A stretch of 6,186 nt of DNA from an uncultured Clostridia bacterium (GTDB lineage Bacteria > Bacillota_A > Clostridia > Christensenellales > Aristaeellaceae): positions 1 to 6,186 of the forward strand of contig CAMJTZ010000115.1 in the NCBI GenBank assembly GCA_946408865.1. Reading direction: 5' to 3'. A model generated the notes under the pieces. It was given only the letters and a program-made list of their open reading frames with translations, did no database searches and was not told the DNA's origin. Of this stretch, positions 1 to 5,958 are shown piece after piece (position 1 is the stretch's first letter; the number at the start of each line of letters is the position of its first letter). Made by a program: the position numbers and the translations under genes.

Positions 1-466
1 CGCCCACCTGGACCTTCAGCTGGCCCTCGATGACGATATCGCATTCCTGCCCTTCGTGGGTGGTCAGCTTGATGTCTTCCTTTTCCGCTTCCGCGCTGTA
101 GGCCGCCTGCACATACAGAGGCTCGGCGATGCGGTTCCGGAAGGAGGACGCCATGTTGTAATACACCATGTCGTGGGCTTCCTCAATCCGCTGGCCTTCA
201 CCCTTCCGGGTGACCGTGAAGGAGTTCAGGTTCGGGCTGGAGCCTTCGATGATATCTCCGACGTCGACGCCGAAAGCCAGAGCGCAGCGGTAAAGGAAAG
301 CGAAGTTCAGGTCGCTCCGTCCCATCTCGCAGTCGATGTATTCCTGTTCGGTCACGCCGGTCTTCATCGCCATCTCCGCGATGGTGAAATTCTCAATCTC
401 CCGGAGTTCACGGATCCGGTGCGCCATCTCCTGAATCTTGTAATTCAGACCCGTTATCTGTGCCAT
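1..466 (-). CDS. XRE-family HTH regulator with C-terminal cupin domain (3' end outside window)
   Basis: This is a predicted cytoplasmic DNA-binding regulator with an N-terminal HTH of the XRE/Cro type (about residues 12-75, with helices around AHRIRELRE, IAEMAMKTGV and EYIDCEMGR). A linker follows, and the start of a cupin beta-barrel is visible around residues 135-155 (THEGQECDIVIEGQLKVQVG). The first 155 residues are visible; family members of this layout are roughly 180-190 residues, so only the end of the cupin is missing. The ATG at 464-466 is preceded by AGGAGG (477-482) with a 10-nt spacer, which fixes the start. The gene lies immediately below a T-box leader and its terminator, so its expression should depend on an uncharged tRNA. 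Cupins in such proteins usually sense a small ligand or act in oligomerisation; the ligand here is unknown. From memory, near-identical proteins often precede AMP-binding acyl-CoA ligases and 2-oxoacid:ferredoxin oxidoreductases in Clostridia and Bacteroides. That context is an inference, since the next gene is outside the window. Confidence 0.88.
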   Translation of the reverse strand, partial: MAQITGLNYKIQEMAHRIRELREIENFTIAEMAMKTGVTEQEYIDCEMGRSDLNFAFLYRCALAFGVDVGDIIEGSSPNLNSFTVTRKGEGQRIEEAHDMVYYNMASSFRNRIAEPLYVQAAYSAEAEKEDIKLTTHEGQECDIVIEGQLKVQVG

Positions 467-476
467 CGTCGATCTT

Positions 477-482
477 CCTCCT
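477..482 (-). promoter_or_regulatory. Shine-Dalgarno site of the HTH-cupin gene
   Basis: A near-perfect AGGAGG lies 10 nt upstream of the ATG and just beyond the U-tract of the T-box terminator. It is outside the terminator stem. The leader therefore appears to control transcription (premature termination) rather than ribosome access. Confidence 0.8.
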
Positions 483-492
483 TGCTGCCGTG

Positions 493-533
493 AAAACAAA
501 ATGCCCGTCTCAAACGTATCTTTGAGACGAGCA
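493..533 (-). terminator. Intrinsic terminator of the T-box leader
   Basis: On the minus strand a 12-bp stem with one mismatch (533-521 pairing with 514-502, 6-nt loop GATACG) is followed by the U-rich run TTTTGTTTT (501-493). The 5' arm contains CTCAAA (526-521), which pairs with TTTGAG (514-509) in the terminator. It can pair instead with an identical TTTGAG further upstream (561-556) in the antiterminator, so the two structures are mutually exclusive. Without tRNA the terminator should form and stop transcription before the HTH-cupin gene. No other intrinsic terminator is visible upstream as far as the end of the beta-mannosidase gene, so it may also stop read-through from the mannan operon. 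Confidence 0.88.
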
Positions 534-544
534 TGAACACACAC

Positions 545-558
545 CCGCGGTACCACTC
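545..558 (-). promoter_or_regulatory. T-box consensus (tRNA 3'-end binding bulge)
   Basis: GAGTGGTACCGCGG matches the conserved T-box signature. Its UGGN segment (here UGGU) pairs with the NCCA 3' end of an uncharged tRNA. The variable base U calls for an A73 discriminator, which fits Val, Leu, Ile, Ala, Phe, Tyr, Lys and others, and argues against Ser, Asn, Asp, Trp (G73) or Gly, Cys (U73). Confidence 0.93.
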
Positions 559-669
559 AAATTGCGGTGAAACACCGCCCCTTCAGGCTCCCGTGAAGCC
601 CTTTGCCCTTACGCGGCAGATTCGGGAAGGTTCTACTTGCTTCCGCTTTCTTCCTTCCGGCTCCGGAGT

Positions 670-672
670 GAC
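670..672 (-). promoter_or_regulatory. Candidate T-box specifier codon GUC (Val)
   Basis: This triplet lies on the 3' side of the Stem I specifier loop. It is followed by A (669) and then CTCC, which closes the lower helix above the K-turn. That register (codon, one purine, then the helix) matches the usual layout of T-box specifier loops, and valyl-tRNA has the A73 discriminator the bulge requires. The same loop also contains CTG (Leu, 674-672) and AGC (Ser). The opposite strand of the loop lacks a clean AGUA loop-E motif, so the register is not certain. Confidence 0.45.
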
Positions 673-755
673 AGCTGACGGACTCTTCCCGCGGCTCGCA
701 CCAACCGCCGCGTCTCTGATTGCCGAGGTTCCGTAACCCTCTCCTTCAAGGCCTT

Positions 756-815
756 TAACGGGAGTTTACGCTTTTCCATGCGGCTTGTCAACGTTTTTGT
801 CTGTTTTTTATTCGT
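756..815 (-). promoter_or_regulatory. Sigma-A-type promoter driving the T-box leader
   Basis: A perfect -35 TTGACA (791-786) is separated by exactly 17 bp from -10 TAAACT (768-763). A start around A756, seven bases downstream, would begin the transcript just before the first helix of Stem I, as expected for a T-box RNA. Upstream of the -35, the minus strand is A-rich (about 815-792), resembling an UP element. The promoter begins within 40 bp of the beta-mannosidase stop codon. Confidence 0.85.
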
Positions 816-824
816 TCCGTCTGA

Positions 825-3203
825 TTATTCAAGCCACAGCACCCGCAGTTCCTCCGCGCGGAGTTCGCGGTCCGACGTCAGTTCCTTTTTCTCGCCGGGA
901 TACAGCGTTACCCAGTTGTCGGAAAACCGCGCATCCCCGGCCTGCAGTTCCACCCCGGTGCAGAAGGTATCCGTCTCCAGCGTAATGCTGTTTCCCCTGC
1001 AGGTGATACGGATTTCCGGTTTTTCAAACGGGAAGTATTTCGGCAGCGTGTACAGTTCCTCGCATTCGCTGACGGTGCTGCCCGCCTCATCCTGCAGCAC
1101 GCACTGTACGATTTTCATTTCCTCCCCGTCCGCCGGCAGAACCGTCCCGGCGTTTACGCTGCTCAGCGCCGGGCAGCGGACATCCAGAGTCAGTTTCCGT
1201 ACCGCTCCGCCCTTTTCATCCCGGACGGTGCACGCTGCCGTCCCCCGGAAGGGTTCACGCCGTTCGTTTGCCACGTGGACGCTGTATCCCTTTTCCTCCC
1301 GGCGCAGGCTCACCGCCACCGGTGCAAAGAAATGCCGCGCCCGGTACTGCAGCGCTTTCCACCTTCCGGATGAGTCGATTCCGGCCCAGCTTGCGACCGG
1401 CCAGCAGTCGTTGATCTGCCAGTAGACGGCGCCCATGCAGCGTCCCCGGTTTCTTCTCCAGTGCTCCACGCCGGCCTTTACGGCCTCCGCCTGCAGCCAC
1501 TGGCTCGCGTGCACCAGTTTCTCCATCGAGAACGGATAACGCAGTGTCTGGCTGATGTAATACAGCGTCGTCGCGTTCCCGGACAGGCATTTCTGGTGAT
1601 TCTCCATGACCCGGGAGAAAGGATTCATTTCCCTTTCCTCATGTACAAAGGTCCGTAGCGTATCCATACAGGGAAAGGATTCAAACCCGAATTCGGAGCA
1701 GAACCGCGGATACCGCTCCGTAAAGTCGGAAAAAGGCCTCCGTCCGTGCCATACAGACCAGTCGTGCACGTCGCCCCGGTCCAGGCTGTTCGGATCGTCA
1801 AACCCGCCGCCGGAGGACGGCGAGGAAGGCCAGTAGAAGCTGTCCGGCGCCTCCCGCTGACAGACATCTTTCAGCAGGTGTTCAAACTGCTCCAGATAAT
1901 CCTGTTTCAGGCTTTCCGGCTGGTTCATTACGCCGCCCCACCCCAGCCAGGCCGTTTCCATCTCGTTGTTCCCGCAGACCAGTCCGAGGGACGCGTGATG
2001 CCGGATCCTGCGGAGGTTGTCCTCCGCTTCCCGCACGATGCTCTCCCGGAAGGAATCCGTCAGCTTGTAGGTGTTGCAGGCGAACATCAGGTCCTGCCAG
2101 ACCACCAGGCCCATCTCGTCGCACAGGTCGTAGAAATCGTCATCCGGATAGATACCTCCGCCCCAGACCCGGACCGTGTTGAAATGGCAGTCCCTGCAGT
2201 CCTGCAGCAGCCGGCGCGTCTTTTCCCGGTTCATCCGGGTCAGCAGGTTGTCCTCCGGAATATAATCCCCGCCCATGGCGAAGAAATCCGTACCGTTGCA
2301 GCACAGGGCAAAGCTTTCCCCCCATGCGTCCGGTTTCCGGGAAACCGTCATTGTCCGCAGTCCGATCCGCAGCGTTTTTTCGTCTTCGGTTCTGCCGCCG
2401 CTGCGGGCTTCGATCTTCAGGGTGTAAAGCGGCTGATCCCCCAGGCCGTTCGGCCACCACAGCCTCGGCTCTTTTACGCACAGGCGGACCGGGCTTCCCG
2501 CTTCTCCTTTCCCTTCCGCGATCGCCTTGCCGTCCGGATCCGTCAGTTCCACGGCAGCCTGCTCCGCGCCGGTACGGATCCGGATTTCCAGTTCGACCCG
2601 GTCCGGTTTATGGTCCTGGTGAATCCGGATTTCCTCCAGCCGGCTGTCATGGAACTCGATCCGTAACCCGCGCCAGATTCCGGCATCCGGCAGTCTCGGG
2701 CCCCAGTCCCAGCCGAACATATAGTGCGCCTTTCGCAGGAAGCCGGTTCCTTTCAGTTCGCTGCCGCCGTCGTAGGATACTTCCGGGTTCTCTTCCGCCG
2801 CCTTCTCCACATACGTCATCGCCGGATCAAAGGTGACGCGGAGCCGGTTTTCACCGGGATGCAGCATCTGCTTCACCGGAATCCGCCAGGTGCGGTGCAT
2901 GTTGTCCGTCCGGGCGGCGGTCTGTCCGTTCAGTTCCACAACCGCCAGCGTATCCAGTCCTTCAAACACAAGGTCTGCGGCGCTGTGCTCCAGGTCTTCG
3001 CCGGAAACCGTGAAGGCACGCTCAAAACGCCATCTGTGCCGTGTCTCCGCGCAGGCGGCGTATTCGTTCATTCCGTCAAACGGATCCGGTATGGCTTTCC
3101 GGTCCAGCAGCGTCTTCAGCACGCTGCCCGGAACTTCCGACGGAAAGCTGCGTCCGTCCTCTCCGGTCATGGTCCATGTTCCGCAAAGATTCAGTTTTTT
3201 CAA
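825..3203 (-). CDS. Beta-mannosidase, glycoside hydrolase family 2
   Basis: This enzyme should hydrolyse terminal non-reducing beta-D-mannosyl residues of imported manno-oligosaccharides. The protein is 792 residues, slightly short of the 800-860 usual for GH2 beta-mannosidases but complete. It has an N-terminal jelly-roll (about 1-185, with the family signature GWDWGPRLPDAGIWRG at 164-179), an Ig-like domain (about 186-290), a TIM barrel (about 295-630) and a C-terminal beta domain. Visible active-site motifs are VRVWGGGIY (344-352), the acid/base Glu414 in CGNNE, GDVHDWSVWHG (477-487), the nucleophile Glu504 in FCSEFG, and GAVYWQINDCWP (591-602). There is no signal peptide, so it should be cytoplasmic. 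The start is a TTG (3203-3201) preceded by GGGGG nine nt upstream. The next ATG, at residue 12, would cut the conserved N-terminal strand (LCGTW), so TTG is preferred. It is the last gene of the mannan operon, 33 nt after the esterase gene, and no intrinsic terminator follows it. Confidence 0.95.
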   Translation of the reverse strand: MKKLNLCGTWTMTGEDGRSFPSEVPGSVLKTLLDRKAIPDPFDGMNEYAACAETRHRWRFERAFTVSGEDLEHSAADLVFEGLDTLAVVELNGQTAARTDNMHRTWRIPVKQMLHPGENRLRVTFDPAMTYVEKAAEENPEVSYDGGSELKGTGFLRKAHYMFGWDWGPRLPDAGIWRGLRIEFHDSRLEEIRIHQDHKPDRVELEIRIRTGAEQAAVELTDPDGKAIAEGKGEAGSPVRLCVKEPRLWWPNGLGDQPLYTLKIEARSGGRTEDEKTLRIGLRTMTVSRKPDAWGESFALCCNGTDFFAMGGDYIPEDNLLTRMNREKTRRLLQDCRDCHFNTVRVWGGGIYPDDDFYDLCDEMGLVVWQDLMFACNTYKLTDSFRESIVREAEDNLRRIRHHASLGLVCGNNEMETAWLGWGGVMNQPESLKQDYLEQFEHLLKDVCQREAPDSFYWPSSPSSGGGFDDPNSLDRGDVHDWSVWHGRRPFSDFTERYPRFCSEFGFESFPCMDTLRTFVHEEREMNPFSRVMENHQKCLSGNATTLYYISQTLRYPFSMEKLVHASQWLQAEAVKAGVEHWRRNRGRCMGAVYWQINDCWPVASWAGIDSSGRWKALQYRARHFFAPVAVSLRREEKGYSVHVANERREPFRGTAACTVRDEKGGAVRKLTLDVRCPALSSVNAGTVLPADGEEMKIVQCVLQDEAGSTVSECEELYTLPKYFPFEKPEIRITCRGNSITLETDTFCTGVELQAGDARFSDNWVTLYPGEKKELTSDRELRAEELRVLWLE

Positions 3204-3212
3204 GTGAATATA

Positions 3213-3217
3213 CCCCC
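3213..3217 (-). promoter_or_regulatory. Atypical ribosome binding site (GGGGG) before the TTG start of the beta-mannosidase
   Basis: The only purine-rich site ahead of the TTG is GTGGGGG, 9 nt away. It is a suboptimal match to the anti-SD. Combined with a TTG start codon, it suggests that the last gene of the operon is translated less than the genes before it. This is inferred from sequence only. Confidence 0.5.
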
Positions 3218-3236
3218 ACAGTACGGGTCGGTTTTC

Positions 3237-4739
3237 TTACAGTGCAAAAGGCTCCAGCGGCAGTCCGTTCTCCCCGGTCAGGTTCACCCGGTCCGACCAG
3301 TCGCACCAGGCGTACCGTACCGCCGCGGGATGTTTCACCTGTTCCGCGCGGATCCGGAGAACGCCTTCCTCCACTTCACCTTCCGCCGGCACAAACCTGC
3401 CGTCTTCTCCGGCGATTTCCAGCAGGCGCGGCGCTTCGCCGTCCTTCGTCCGCACCTTCGCGCTCATCACGACAATCATGGTATTTCCGCGCACAAAGCG
3501 TCCCACGGCGCGCGGGGACACTTCCCCCGTTCCGTGGTAGATCATCCGTTCCGCCAGTTCCGCCAGACGGATTCCGACGGGCTGTTTGTTCACAGGATGA
3601 ATGTTTCCGTATTCTCCCTCGTCCAGCAGGCAGATCATTCCCGTATTCCGCACGCTGTCGCGCACGGCGGCCTGCGCCAGCCGGGTTTTCGGCCACTGGA
3701 AGGTATCCTCCGCGCCGTTGTCCAGCCACATCGGCAGCTGGACAAAGAGGAACGGAAGCTCCGCGCTGCGGAAAAGGATCCGCCAATACCGGATCATGGC
3801 GGTCATCAGCACGTCGTAGCAGTCTGTCCGCGACGCGTCTTCCTCTCCCTGGTAAAACAGCACCGCGGTCAGCGAAACCGGCGCGATCTCCGCCAGCATG
3901 CTGTCCGCAAGTCCGGCCGGACGGTAAGGGGATCCCGGCCCGGCCGGCGGATTCCATTCAAACCGGCCGACGGTTTCCTGGATTTCCTCCCAGTCCGCGT
4001 CCGGGTGCTCCGCCCGGTACGCGTCCGCCTTCGTGTTCCAGTCTTCGCAGTATGCGTTGAACGCGGTTTCCTCCGCGAGATACTGCTCCATTGTTTTTCC
4101 GCCGCACAGGGCCTGGTATGCCTGACGGTAGCGGATACCCTCGCTCAGGGAGCCAAGGGTTTCGTCGTCCATCCAGCAGGTAACGGAGGTTCCGCCCCAG
4201 TAGCACCCGATGATGCCCACCGGAATTTCCGGATGCCTCGTCCGCACGATCTGGCCGAAAATGGAAGCCACCGCGCTGTTGTAACCGGCTGTTTCCCGGT
4301 TTACCGGATTCCATCGGGTTTCCCGGACCGCCCGCTGCTGTTCCTCACAGACAAAGGCTTTTCGCGGCACGTTGAAGAAGCGCAGCAGCGGATCGTCCCG
4401 GACCTGTCCGGCCCCGCCCGCGCTGTTGCGCAGCTCCAGTTCCATATTGCTCTGCCCGCCGGCAAGGTAAACGTCACCGACGGCAATATCCTCCGCCGTT
4501 ACCCGTTCCCCTTCCGCGCTGACGGTCAGGGTGCATCCCGCCTGCGCGCGCTGGGGCGGCAGCGGGATTTCAAACCGCCCGTTCCGGGAGGTTCCGCTTT
4601 CCTCCGCCAGCACGCTTCCCCTCGCGTCCCGCAGCTGTACCGTCACGGTTTTTCCGTTTTCCGCACGTCCGAAAATCCGGATCTCCCGGTCTCTGCAAAG
4701 GACCGCGCCGTCTGTAAACAGGGATGCAGGCTGCAGCAT
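3237..4739 (-). CDS. Sialate O-acetylesterase-like SGNH carbohydrate esterase, probably acting on acetylated manno-oligosaccharides
   Basis: This is a 500-residue member of the SIAE/SASA (DUF303) branch of SGNH hydrolases. The N-terminal beta domain has the family opening (SLFTDGAVLCRDREIRIFGRA, in residues 6-26). The block I motif GGQSNMELE puts the nucleophile at Ser97. GIIGCYWGGTSVTCWM (175-190) supplies the oxyanion-hole region, FYQGEED (295-301) is the block III equivalent, and NIHPVNKQPVGIRLA (379-393) carries the catalytic His381. I cannot identify the triad acid with confidence. There is no signal peptide, so the protein should be intracellular. Its start is fixed by GAAGG (4751-4747), 7 nt upstream and inside the last codons of the preceding GH130 gene. 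The 4-nt gap suggests translational coupling. Family members remove O-acetyl groups from sugars. Because it sits between a mannosyl-glucose phosphorylase and a beta-mannosidase, the likely substrate is acetylated gluco/galactomannan oligosaccharide rather than sialic acid. The family call is strong; the substrate is inferred from context. Confidence 0.88.
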   Translation of the reverse strand: MLQPASLFTDGAVLCRDREIRIFGRAENGKTVTVQLRDARGSVLAEESGTSRNGRFEIPLPPQRAQAGCTLTVSAEGERVTAEDIAVGDVYLAGGQSNMELELRNSAGGAGQVRDDPLLRFFNVPRKAFVCEEQQRAVRETRWNPVNRETAGYNSAVASIFGQIVRTRHPEIPVGIIGCYWGGTSVTCWMDDETLGSLSEGIRYRQAYQALCGGKTMEQYLAEETAFNAYCEDWNTKADAYRAEHPDADWEEIQETVGRFEWNPPAGPGSPYRPAGLADSMLAEIAPVSLTAVLFYQGEEDASRTDCYDVLMTAMIRYWRILFRSAELPFLFVQLPMWLDNGAEDTFQWPKTRLAQAAVRDSVRNTGMICLLDEGEYGNIHPVNKQPVGIRLAELAERMIYHGTGEVSPRAVGRFVRGNTMIVVMSAKVRTKDGEAPRLLEIAGEDGRFVPAEGEVEEGVLRIRAEQVKHPAAVRYAWCDWSDRVNLTGENGLPLEPFAL

Positions 4740-4743
4740 ATCC

Positions 4744-5922
4744 TTACCTTCTTTCGTTCAGGTATTCAAGGTTGCGGCGGATCAGCTCCGCCCGCTGCCG
4801 TACGCAGTCGGGACTGCGCAGCGGATCCTCCGGCGTATTGAACACATAGTCCTTCAGCCGTTCGATATCCGTTTCCGCCACGTGCATCCGGGTATCGGAG
4901 GAAGCATAGTACAGATATACCTTTCCGTCGTTGTCCGCGATGGCGCCGTTGGTGAACACCACGTTGCTTACGTCGCCGGTTCTCTCCCGTCCCAGCGGTC
5001 CGAGCAGCATGCCGGAAGGCTCCGCGATCAGCTTCGACGGATCCTGCAGGTCCGTGGCAAACGCGTACAGCACATACCGCAGGCCGGCTGCCGTATTGCG
5101 CACGCCGTGAGCCAGGTGAATCCAGCCTTTGTCCGTTTTGATCGGCACCGCGCCTTCGCCGTTCTTGGCCTCCGTGATTGTATGGTATTTCCGCCGGGAG
5201 ATAATCTTCTCCTCCCCGATCACCGGATGCAGAATATCGTCGCACAGTCCGAAACCGATGCCCCCGCCGCTGCCGGTTTCAATAAAATCGTCCATGGGCC
5301 GGGTATAGAAGGCGTACTTTCCATCCACAAATTCCGGATGCAGCGCCACATTCCGCTGCTGGGGAGACCGGAGCGTCACCAGGTTCGGCAGACGTTCCCA
5401 ATTCTCCAGATCCTTCGTCCGCACGATGCCGGCTGCGGCCACCGCCGCGGACAGGTCCGCGCTCTGTTCATCCTTGCTTTCGGAGCAGAATACACCGTAA
5501 ATCCATCCGTCCTCATGCTGCGTCAGGCGCATATCGTAAACGTTGGTTTCCTGTTTTTCCGTGTCCGGCAGGATCACCGGGTAATCCCGGAACCGGAATC
5601 CCTCCGTGGGGCAGTCGCTCTCCGCCACAGCGAAGAAGCTCTTCCGGTCCATGCCTTCCACCCGCACCACCAGACAGTATTTGTTCCCCAGCCTGATGGC
5701 GCCGCTGTTCAGCGTGGCGTTCACGCCCAGCCGCTGCATCATGAAGGGATTCGCAGCCGGATTCGCATCATACATCCAGAAAGGAGGGATATGCTCCCGC
5801 GTCAGCACCGGATTCCGGTACCGCGTAAAAATCCCGTTGTAAAAATGTTCGTCCGGAGGATTCGGCCGCGCCAGAATCCGCTCATATTCCTCCATCAGTG
5901 TTTCAAAACTCTTTACCCGCAT
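4744..5922 (-). CDS. 4-O-beta-D-mannosyl-D-glucose phosphorylase (GH130_1)
   Basis: This enzyme should convert beta-1,4-mannosyl-glucose plus phosphate to alpha-mannose 1-phosphate and glucose (EC 2.4.1.281 type). The length (392 residues) and sequence fit GH130 subfamily 1. The protein is a single five-bladed beta-propeller with an N-terminal helical arm (about 1-25). Recognisable segments are [19 protein letters not shown] (72-90), the catalytic Asp130 in [21 protein letters not shown] (186-197) with phosphate-site Arg/His residues, [12 protein letters not shown] (272-283) and [17 protein letters not shown] (336-352). The subfamily 1 call rests on overall resemblance to Bacteroides and Ruminococcus mannosyl-glucose phosphorylases. 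The ATG at 5922-5920 has only a weak GGGGA site 7 nt upstream. It follows another GH130 gene by 36 nt and precedes the esterase by 4 nt. In known mannan pathways the substrate arises from mannobiose by cellobiose 2-epimerase, which is not in this window. There is no signal peptide, so it is cytoplasmic. Confidence 0.93.
   Translation of the reverse strand: MRVKSFETLMEEYERILARPNPPDEHFYNGIFTRYRNPVLTREHIPPFWMYDANPAANPFMMQRLGVNATLNSGAIRLGNKYCLVVRVEGMDRKSFFAVAESDCPTEGFRFRDYPVILPDTEKQETNVYDMRLTQHEDGWIYGVFCSESKDEQSADLSAAVAAAGIVRTKDLENWERLPNLVTLRSPQQRNVALHPEFVDGKYAFYTRPMDDFIETGSGGGIGFGLCDDILHPVIGEEKIISRRKYHTITEAKNGEGAVPIKTDKGWIHLAHGVRNTAAGLRYVLYAFATDLQDPSKLIAEPSGMLLGPLGRERTGDVSNVVFTNGAIADNDGKVYLYYASSDTRMHVAETDIERLKDYVFNTPEDPLRSPDCVRQRAELIRRNLEYLNERR
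4747..4751 (-). promoter_or_regulatory. Ribosome binding site of the esterase inside the GH130_1 stop region
   Basis: GAAGG ends exactly at the last sense codon of the GH130_1 gene and lies 7 nt before the esterase ATG, with the TAA in between. Terminating ribosomes could restart directly, which would keep phosphorylase and esterase levels linked. Confidence 0.65.
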
Positions 5923-5958
5923 CGTTGTATCCCCGTTCTGTTCATTTTGAATTCCGAA

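Larger units (their letters stand above)
493..756 (-). ncRNA. T-box riboswitch leader (tRNA-sensing, transcriptional)
   Basis: This is a full T-box leader reading toward the HTH-cupin gene. Stem I base: GGC (753-751) pairs with GCC (661-659), then a K-turn-like internal loop (CTTGAA opposite GGA), then GGAG (744-741) pairs with CTCC (668-665). The specifier loop is closed above by ACGGA (734-730) pairing with TCCGT (682-678). The distal Stem I element GGTTGGTGCGAGCC is at 706-693. A possible Stem III is GGAAGG (658-653) with CCTTCC (630-625), and a GCGGTG-TTT-CACCGC hairpin lies at 578-564. The T-box motif GAGTGGTACCGCGG is at 558-545. The antiterminator has helix TTTGAG:CTCAAA, bulge TGGTACC and helix GCGGG:CTCGT, and competes with the terminator. 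The bulge reads TGGT, so the cognate tRNA should have discriminator base A73. The 3' side of the specifier loop reads CAGCTGTCA (677-669); GTC followed by A is the likeliest specifier (valine), with CTG (leucine) as an alternative. Class and direction are secure; tRNA identity is not. Confidence 0.93.

Noticed and set aside
56..493. A 145-codon plus-strand open frame at the left end
   Set aside because: It is the mirror of the HTH-cupin gene, which has a strong ribosome site and clear HTH and cupin sequence on the minus strand. The plus-strand frame also reads through the T-box terminator.
533..736. A small 67-codon plus-strand open frame between the two transcription units
   Set aside because: It is antisense to the T-box leader, whose base-pairing explains the sequence conservation. 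The protein is low-complexity and has no SD.
778..1425. A 215-codon Ser/Arg-rich plus-strand open frame starting in the promoter region
   Set aside because: It is antisense to the C-terminal part of the beta-mannosidase, and its Ser/Arg richness is typical of shadow translation.
1746..2666. A 306-codon plus-strand open frame
   Set aside because: It is entirely antisense to the GH2 beta-mannosidase catalytic region, with no ribosome site or recognisable domain.
2724..4841. A 705-codon open frame on the plus strand
   Set aside because: It lies antisense to three well-recognised genes. Its translation is rich in Arg, Pro, His and Phe with no family resemblance. Long antisense frames are expected opposite GC-biased genes.
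5923..5958. A possible short upstream peptide (ATGAACAG...) before the GH130_1 gene
   Set aside because: It is out of frame with the gene, lacks its own ribosome site and runs into the GH130_1 start after a few codons. It is more likely a chance ATG in the 36-nt spacer.
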